Notes under the pieces: model-generated
What the model was told of the DNA's origin: nothing
Seen by the model: only the letters and a program-made list of their open reading frames with translations
Databases searched by the model: none
NCBI GenBank assembly: GCA_017428585.1
Contig: JAFRQN010000048.1
Location: forward strand, 1 to 12,251
Direction of reading: 5' to 3'
Source: Bacteroidota bacterium
GTDB taxonomy: Bacteria > Bacteroidota > Ignavibacteria > Kapaibacteriales > UBA2268
Length of the DNA: 12,251 nucleotides
Position numbers and translations under genes: made by a program
Shown here: piece by piece, positions 1 to 7,000 of the stretch
How the letters are laid out: each line of letters opens with the position of its first letter
How positions within the stretch are numbered: position 1 is the first letter of the stretch

Positions 1-13
1 CAAAGTGCAATTT

Positions 14-87
14 GTGCCTATAGCTTAATAGGATAGAGCAGTGGATTCCGGTTCCAAAGGTTGAGGGTTCGACTCCCTTTAGGCACA
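14..87 (+). tRNA. tRNA-Arg, anticodon CCG
   Basis: The sequence folds as a complete cloverleaf. A perfect 7-bp acceptor stem is formed by GTGCCTA (14-20) and TAGGCAC (80-86), with discriminator A87. The D stem is GCTT/GAGC with GG in the loop. The anticodon loop TTCCGGT (46-52) puts CCG at 48-50, which reads the CGG arginine codon. The T arm is GAGGG-TTCGACT-CCCTT (63-79). The bases after the discriminator are CGA, so CCA is not encoded and must be added enzymatically. The first anticodon-stem pair is a G41-A57 mismatch (tRNA positions 27-43), while the other four pairs are intact. A following G (51, tRNA position 37) fits an Arg-CCG isoacceptor. Identification rests on the fold and anticodon only. 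Confidence 0.95.
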
Positions 88-111
88 CGAGAATTTCACA
101 AAAAACATAAC

Positions 112-129
112 TAGCTTAAATATAAGCTA
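112..129 (+). other. small AT-rich hairpin downstream of tRNA-Arg
   Basis: TAGCTTA (112-118) and TAAGCTA (123-129) form a perfect 7-bp stem closed by an AATA tetraloop. It lies 25 bp past the tRNA and 47 bp before the TPR gene. No T-run follows, so a classical Rho-independent terminator is not supported. It could be a weak tRNA terminator or processing signal, or chance in AT-rich sequence. Confidence 0.35.
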
Positions 130-176
130 CATAAGAGTGATAATTATTAATTAAAATACTAAGTTTTAAATTATTT

Positions 177-905
177 ATGGATACGAAAAATTCTAACGAA
201 GAATTAGAAAATGAAAATGAATTGATGCCGACAGGAGTTGGTTCAAAAGTAAACAGTATAAACAAATTTGTACAAAAATACAGTAAGATAATTATTATAG
301 TATCAATAGTTATAGTAGTTTGTGCAGGTTTGATATATTTAATAATAGCAAATAATGCAAAAAAAGAAGCTAACGCATCTAAAGCATTAGCAAGAATAGA
401 ACAGTATTATACAAAGGGTGATTATAAAAATGCCCTTAAAGGAAATGATTCTTTGCCAACTGTAAGAGGAGAAAAAGTTATAGGTCTTTTAGAAATTATA
501 AAAGAATATGGCTCAACTTCAGCTGGTGAGCGTGCATCACTTTATGCAGCCGATAGTTACTTTAAATTAGGAAATTATAAAGAAGCAAAAATATATTACG
601 AAAAAGCAATAAAATCTGGTATAGATGTTATAAATGTAGGTGGATATGCAGGTGTTGCGGCTTGTAACGAAAAATCAGGAAATTATAAAGAAGCAGCAGA
701 AGGATATTTAAAAGCAGTAGATTATATAAATGATGACAGCCAAAAAATGAGATATATGTATTTCGCTGCTCTTTGTAAAGAAAAAGCTAAAGACAAAGAA
801 GAGGCAATAAAAATATACAGAGATATTTTAGAATTAAATAAGTATGGTGAATTTAATAATTTAGCTAAAGCAGGTATAACAAGACTTGGTGCTGAGGTTG
901 AATAA
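177..905 (+). CDS. membrane-anchored TPR protein (YfgM/TPR_21-like)
   Basis: This 242-residue protein has a short hydrophilic, acidic N-terminus, one strongly hydrophobic segment at about residues 38-58 (Ile/Val rich, flanked by Lys), and then a helical domain of tetratricopeptide-like repeats. The clearest TPR pairs are at about 118-149 (SLYAADSYFKLGNYKEAKIY) and 156-188 (NEKSGNYKEAAEGYLKA), with weaker ones at 64-89 and 192-224. Size and layout match the Bacteroidota inner-membrane TPR proteins related to E. coli YfgM, which has a cytosolic N-tail, one helix and a periplasmic TPR domain that contacts translocon and chaperone partners. The function here is inferred from architecture only. 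The start has no Shine-Dalgarno; the leader is AT-only, with TAAGTTTT (160-167), a 7-of-8 match to TAnnTTTG, close upstream. The next gene starts 110 bp after the stop, so co-transcription is uncertain. A generic TPR scaffold is the main alternative. Confidence 0.9.
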   Translation: MDTKNSNEELENENELMPTGVGSKVNSINKFVQKYSKIIIIVSIVIVVCAGLIYLIIANNAKKEANASKALARIEQYYTKGDYKNALKGNDSLPTVRGEKVIGLLEIIKEYGSTSAGERASLYAADSYFKLGNYKEAKIYYEKAIKSGIDVINVGGYAGVAACNEKSGNYKEAAEGYLKAVDYINDDSQKMRYMYFAALCKEKAKDKEEAIKIYRDILELNKYGEFNNLAKAGITRLGAEVE

Positions 906-935
906 TTAAACAACTATATTATATATATAAACACA

Positions 936-960
936 ATATAACATTTTAACTTTGTTATAT
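936..960 (+). repeat. AT-rich inverted repeat in the gap before the giant gene
   Basis: ATATAACA (936-943) and TGTTATAT (953-960) are perfect 8-bp inverted arms separated by 9 bases. The right arm overlaps the last bases of a TAnnTTTG promoter-like element and also contains the in-frame ATG at 959. It could be an operator-like dyad or a weak hairpin, but there is no GC-rich stem or T-run to make it a good terminator. A short AT alternation (about 913-928) lies just upstream. An AT-only dyad can arise by chance. Confidence 0.4.
947..954 (+). promoter_or_regulatory. candidate Bacteroidota-type -7 element (TAACTTTG)
   Basis: TAACTTTG matches the TAnnTTTG consensus of the major Bacteroidota sigma factor at every fixed position. 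Transcription would then begin at about 960-962, leaving an AT-rich leader of about 55 bases before the GGAGGT site and the ATG at 1016. No clear TTG/TTTG -33 element is visible 17-23 bases upstream, which lowers confidence. If real, it means the ATG at 959 lies at or before the transcript start and cannot be used. Confidence 0.45.
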
Positions 961-1006
961 GAATATGAAAAAGAATATAATTATTAACAATTTATTAATA
1001 TTTTTC

Positions 1007-1012
1007 GGAGGT
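1007..1012 (+). promoter_or_regulatory. Shine-Dalgarno GGAGGT deciding the start at 1016
   Basis: GGAGGT sits a short 3 bases before the ATG at 1016. It is the only good ribosome-binding site near the 5' end of the giant ORF. The in-frame ATG at 959 has none, and the residues between the two starts (Lys, Ile and Asn rich) would wreck the signal peptide that begins at 1016. The site therefore sets the start. Confidence 0.8.
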
Positions 1013-1015
1013 AAC

Positions 1016-4000
1016 ATGAAACGATTTATTCGTTTGTGTTTTATGACTGTGGTATTGAGTATCTTTGCTCTAAATATAGGGCAAGCTCAAAAACCTCAAC
1101 AGTATGTGTCGGGAACTATCAAAGCCAATGAGGTAATGATATTTCTAAAAGACAACGTATACGTCATAGATCAGGAACTTAATATCAAAGGTACTTTGAT
1201 AATAGAACCTGGTACTGAAATTTATCAATATGATAATGGACGTATAGTGGTAGCTGCCGGTGGACGACTTATAGCTGATGGATTGGCTTCTGCAACAGCA
1301 AAAGAACCAGTCAGTCCAAAAGTTCTATATCCAGCTTCAACTGGTGGTTTAGAGTATGCTGATTTACGATATTTCCTTTATCCTTTCTATGAAGGAAATG
1401 ATCCTGCTGCAACAAAAACTGCAGGTATCGCTAATCTTTCAAGTAGAGAGCGTACTATTCATCCATTGAAATATAACCACATTTTCAATGTGTTATTAGA
1501 CGTGGATAATAGAAGAATCGTTAATATCGTAGATCCAAATGATTGGACAACTGATAATATTACTGCTGGTCCAGCTGGTGAATTCAATAGCTATTCATAT
1601 ACAGCAAACGCAGCAGGTAACTTAGTTGTAGTTCCTTATGAAACTGCTATTATGTTTATGGCAGCAAGAATGAACTTAGATCCAAACCTTAATCCTTTAT
1701 TAAAAACAAATCCATGGACAAGAGGTAATGGCGCTAATGTTAATGTAACTCCAGGTAAAATTACTTTCAAGGGTCAACCTGAAAATAATATGTCTCGTGA
1801 ATGGGGTCATATAGTAGTTATGCCAGGTGCAAGAGCTGCTTTCTTCCGTAATTGTACATTTGAAAACTTTAAAAAAGATACTACAGTTGATAGAGTTGCT
1901 TATTATAAAGATGAAAATAGAAATGAACTTACAGTTCCAACTTTGTCAGCAACAGAATTAGATGAACTTAATAAAGTTATCTTAAACATGACTAATGGTG
2001 GTGGTGGTGCAATTACTACTTTCTCATCAAGAACATGGTTAATAGGTTGTGAATTTAATAATAACTTTGCACGTAATCGTGGTGGTGCTGTTCAAATTCT
2101 TCAATCACCAACAAGTTATTATTATGCAAATATGCAAGTTAATTCAGCAGATACTTTAGGTATCCCTGTTTATTCTAATAATAAAAACTTAAGAGTTGTC
2201 GATCCTAACAGTGATTCAACTTCTGTTATGGCAAGACATAAAGGATATCCTCAAATAGATAATATTGATAGTAGAAATGCTGAATTCTTTAATAATGATG
2301 CAGCAAGAGTTGCATGGGATGATGCTCGTTTAGCAGGTTTCTTAGGTCGTTTCCGTAATTTGACTTTCAATTCAAATATGGTACGTGTTGCTGTTACAGA
2401 ACCTATGCAAGTTGATGGTAAAACAATAGTACAAGATAATCTTGATAAATCACCTGAATATCCATTACCATGGGGTAATATGGCATATGGTGGTGCAGTT
2501 TATGTAGCTGGTCAACCAAGTGAAGAATATCGTCAAGTAGAATTTGGTTTTGGTATAAACGATTCTATTAATATAGATGGATATTATATTAATCCTAATG
2601 GAAAAGGTGAAATAGATGCTATCACTTTCTCAGGCAACAGAGCAGTAAACTTACAAAATAGCTTAAACTCAAATGGTGCAAAAGGTGGTGCAATCTATGT
2701 TGGTTCAAACACTTCTTTAATAGTTGCTGGTGCTTTTGAAGATAACAGAGCAGAAGCAAAATTCTTAGTAAATGAAAAAACTTCTTATGATAATGGTACA
2801 AGTTATGCTCTTGGTGGTGCAATCTATGCAAACAATCAATCAACTGGCCGTTTACAAGTAAGAGGTGGTAAAAATAGAGATGAAGTAGTTGGTGGTAAAG
2901 TTTCTAATAGAAACTGGACTATTTTTGAAAATAACTATGCTGGTGCAGGTGGTGCAATCTATGTTGACAATAGTGCAGACGAAATCATGTCTCCAGTAAT
3001 CGGTGGTTCAGATTCAAAAGCATTTAATAATGAATTTGGTTATCGTATCGTTTTCAAAAATAACTTTGCACAAGCTGCAGGTGGTGCAGTATTTACAAGA
3101 CGTAATACAAGAATAACAGGTTCTGGTGGTAGACTATCAGATTATAATTATTCTCCTCAAGACATGGTTGTTTTCGAAAATAACTATGCTGGTTTTTCAG
3201 GTGGTGCATTACAAATAGATATTCCTAATGCTCAACAAAATATTGCAAGACCACACTTGAGAATTGCTAACATCATTCGTGCAGAATTCAGAAATAATGT
3301 TGTAGGTAAAGATGTCATTTCTGATTTATATAGAGAAATCCGTGGTGGTGGTGCTATCTACACATTAAATGCAGATTTGAACGTTGTTAAAGCTGTTAAA
3401 ATAGCTGAAAATAAAGCATATAATGGTAATGGTGGTGGTATCTTAGCTGCAAGTCCATTCTCAGCAAACAAACGTATGTTCTTAACAGATCTTGATAGAG
3501 TTGAATATGATGCTGATTGTTATTTCGATGCTGATGGCAAGAGACTTCCATTAGGCGTTGAACCAGTTGCAACAAATTATACTTCTGTAAATGCTCCATT
3601 CGTTTATGGTGAAAATTATCCAGCTGACGTTGCTGCTAATGAAAACATTAAAGAAGGTATTATTGCTACAACAAGAATGTTAACAATATTTGATAAGAAC
3701 GAAGCTAACGTAATCGATAGTATTGCTGATTATCAAGTTACTAATTTCGGTGCAACTCAAATGTCAAAAGGTTATGTAATGCCTGTAACTGATTTCAATG
3801 ATCAATATTGGTTCGATGCTAATACTGGTCTTTTAGCTGGTACAAGTGGTTACTTAATCAAAGCATTCAAAGAAAACAATAAATGGAAATGGGAAAATAT
3901 AGATGTAGGAGATGGTTATTCATATAACGCATTATGCTTCACTTCTCCTATGACTGGTTTCATTGGTGATAACTATGGTAATATAAAGAAAACTACTGAT

Positions 4001-7000
4001 GGCGGTGCTACTTGGAAAACTGTTTACAGCGTTAATTTATCAGTAGAAAGTATTAGAGATATCGCATTCTCAGGAAGCAGCAAAGGTGTTGCAGTTACTA
4101 AGAATGGTAATATCCTCGTAACAAGCGATGGTGGTGAAAATTGGGTTAAATATAATTACTCACAATATGTTAATAATTTAGTTGGTGCTGCTTGGGTAAC
4201 AAGTTCTATTGGATTTGTTGCTGGTGATAAAGGTCTTGTATTAAAGACTACTGATGGCGGTGCTACTTGGGATGTTCAAACTATTCCTGGTGTAACTGAT
4301 GATTTAACAAAAATATTATTTACAAGTACAACTAATGGTTATGTAATTGGTAAAAATGGTGCTATTGCATCAACTGTAGATGGTGGTAATACTTGGAATG
4401 TTATTACAGGTCAAATACCAACAGGTGTTAATTTAACAGCTATTCACTTCTATGGTCAACAATATGGTTATGTTGCAACAAGCAACGGTGAAATGTATGT
4501 AACAAAAGATGCTGGTGCTACTTGGGAAGCTTTAGGAATCGCAAATGGCCGTGAAATCCTTTCTATATATTTCACTAATATGAATACTGGTTTCATAACA
4601 GGAAACAATGCAGTTGTTAAAAAGACAACAGATGGTGGTCTTACTTGGGAAGTTGTAATTCCAGCAGATGCTGCTTCTCCTCTTGGTGGAAGTCCACGTC
4701 TCCATGCTAATATTCCATCTATGCCAGAAAATGGTATCGGTCTTGGTGGTGCATTATTTATCGTTGATGAACAAAAATTAGATAGAATTTATAGAACAGA
4801 CAGTCTTAAATTTAACCGTGTAAGATTTACTGATAACTTTGCATTCTCAGGTTCAGCTATCTATTCAGATAACTATGACCTTAAACTTGTTCTTAATCGT
4901 TCTCTCGTAATTGGTAACAAAACTGATGATAGAAATGATATAGGTAGACATCAAAATGCTATCAACGGTCCTTATAATACTAATTTAGCTTATAATGAGC
5001 AAAACTTAGCATCAAGCGACTTAGTTGCAGCAACTATCTATGGTGAATTACAAGGTCCTCTTCCTAATTCAATCTTCTCAACAGCTGCTAACTCAATTTA
5101 TGGCAACGATGCAAGATTCTTAATTAGATTACCAGATGCTCCTAATACAAAAGGTATTATGGCTGGTCAAAACTTCTTAGGTTCAGGTGGTACTGATACA
5201 TTAAGAGGTAACTATTGGGGTAGAACAGAAGCAAATGTTATATTAAATGTATTACATAATATTTCTAACCATTCAGGAAATGGTTTAGCTAAATCACAAT
5301 TCGAAACATTCTTTGTTGAATATGGTGATAATAACTACTTACCATTCTATCATCAACAAGATGGTGTTGATTTACGTAAACAAGGTCCATTTGAATGGAA
5401 TACAACAGATTATCAAGAAGTACGTGTAACAAATAAATATCACTATACAGCAATTAATTTGGATAACCAACCAAACGATGTTAATGCTGCTGCTGATTAT
5501 ACTATTCCTGAAAGATATTTATTCTCAGGTAGAGTATATGATATTTATGATAAAGGTACTGATATAAAGACAGCTGACTATACAAGACGTAGAATGGTTC
5601 CTATTGAAGACTTTGCAGTAGGTAATCCTGTATTCTTAAAAACTTATCAAGATGAAAATGACGTTCGTACAGCAGTTGAAAAGAAAACTAAATACGTTAA
5701 ACGTTGGAAGAGAAATCCAGAATACGCTAATGCTTTATTACCAAACGGTAATCCAGAATTCCCAGAAATCTATGCTATGCAAGGATTATGGAAACCAATG
5801 TATTCAAAAGAAACAGAAGGTTATACTAAAGCTGATGGTACTGTAGTTCCTCCAGATAATATTCCAAGATACTATCATCCATTAGCAATGCCGTTATACT
5901 TGGAAACTCAAGTAAACTTTGATGGTGAATATGTACAATCTAACTGGGATTATGAACACCAAGCAGAAACAGTATTCTTTATTATAAACGAAACAACAAC
6001 TGATTATATCCGTGTAACATTAAAACAAGTTCCTAATAGAAATGATTCTAGTGTATGGGATAACGATTTATTTAGAGCAACTGTATTCTTCGTTCCTGAT
6101 TCAACAAATCGTAGTGATGGATTAGCAAGAAGAAATAGCGAAAACTTACTTAACTTAGGTTCAAATGGTACATTCCCATTTAACTCAGATCCTGACGCAG
6201 GTGCAGGTGGATCAGCTTCTGCATCATTATTACAAAAATTGTGTCCAAGAAATGTAAGTTTAGACGATGCTGCTCATAATGAAGACTTTGCTGCTTTAAC
6301 TGGTAGAAAATATATCACAGCTTCAACTAACTCACCACGTGATTATCATTTAGGTGGTATTGCTGATATCTATTCAAATAGAAGAATTGATGATAATGGC
6401 AAGAGAGTTAAGAAAATGCCTGATGATAACATATTCGATCCAGCAGCAGATAACAGCTACAACGCATACTTCGCAGGTGAAAGATTTGGTACTTTACCAG
6501 TAAATAAAGGCGACGTTATTCGTGTTGTATCAAGAAACGTTTTATGGAAAGAAGGTGTTGAAAAAGCATACGATGGTGGTTTAGTATTTATTATTACTGA
6601 TGGTCCTGAAATTCCAGTATTTACAGGTGATATAGTAATGTTTGGAACTGATTCTCTAAATCCTTATATGAAAGGTGTAGATGGATCATATCCTCCAATC
6701 TATAACAAAATACGTCCTGACTTAACTGGTGCAATCGGTGATACAGCAGTTTATAAAACTGAATTATTAAATAAAGTATTTGTTCAAACTGACAGAAATT
6801 ATCCAGCATATAGCGGTACTTATTCAAATCCTACTTTACCAGATAATGTAAGAGGTACTGATAGTATATTAACAATTACTGCTATTGATAGAAATGAATT
6901 CTATGATCCACGTGTTGAATTCTGGAAAGACAGATATACAGACCTTACTTATACTTGGAGTGTTGGTGATAACTCTGGTCTTAAATATTGGTTAATGGCT

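Larger units (their letters stand above)
3760..4662 (+). repeat. seven Ycf48/BNR-type propeller blades inside the giant gene
   Basis: Six clear blades carry an Asp-box-like TxDGGxxW motif: TTDGGATWKTV (3992), TSDGGENWVKY (about 4120), TTDGGATWDVQ (4247), TVDGGNTWNVI (about 4374), TKDAGATWEAL (about 4502) and TTDGGLTWEVV (about 4627). Each is preceded by a GF/GY/GV-x(2-5)-G-x-[IVL] strand such as GFIGDNYGNI or GFVAGDKGLV. A seventh, degenerate blade precedes them (GLLAGTSGYL...KWKWENIDV, about 3826-3909). Seven blades of about 42 residues fit a closed Ycf48/Hcf136-like propeller. In secreted Bacteroidota proteins these blades are a common structural module. They do not imply photosystem assembly. 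Confidence 0.9.

Noticed and set aside
722..913. Antisense open frame opposite the TPR gene
   Set aside because: It is wholly opposite a convincing coding region, has no recognisable domain, and is explained by codon bias leaving few reverse-strand stops.
936..960. Palindrome as a Rho-independent terminator of the TPR gene
   Set aside because: The stem is AT-only with a 9-base loop and no T-run. Overlap with a promoter-like element fits better.
959..1015. In-frame ATG at 959 as the start of the giant gene
   Set aside because: It has no ribosome-binding site, lies at or before the predicted transcript start, and adds a Lys/Asn/Ile-rich tail in front of a clean signal peptide. ATG 1016 has GGAGGT.
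1997..3360. CRISPR-like or microsatellite array from repeated GGTGGTGC
   Set aside because: The copies are in frame, encode the GGA motif of a protein repeat, and lack regular spacers or conserved repeat length.
2622..3599. Antisense frames (2622-2843, 3396-3599) opposite the beta-helix repeats
   Set aside because: Their His/Leu/Gln-rich low-complexity translations are just the reverse complement of biased GGT/GCA/AAT codons. There is no start context.
3760..4662. Photosystem II assembly factor or sialidase function for the propeller
   Set aside because: Ycf48 and Asp-box motifs are structural. No catalytic sialidase residues are recognisable, and the module sits in a giant exported repeat protein.
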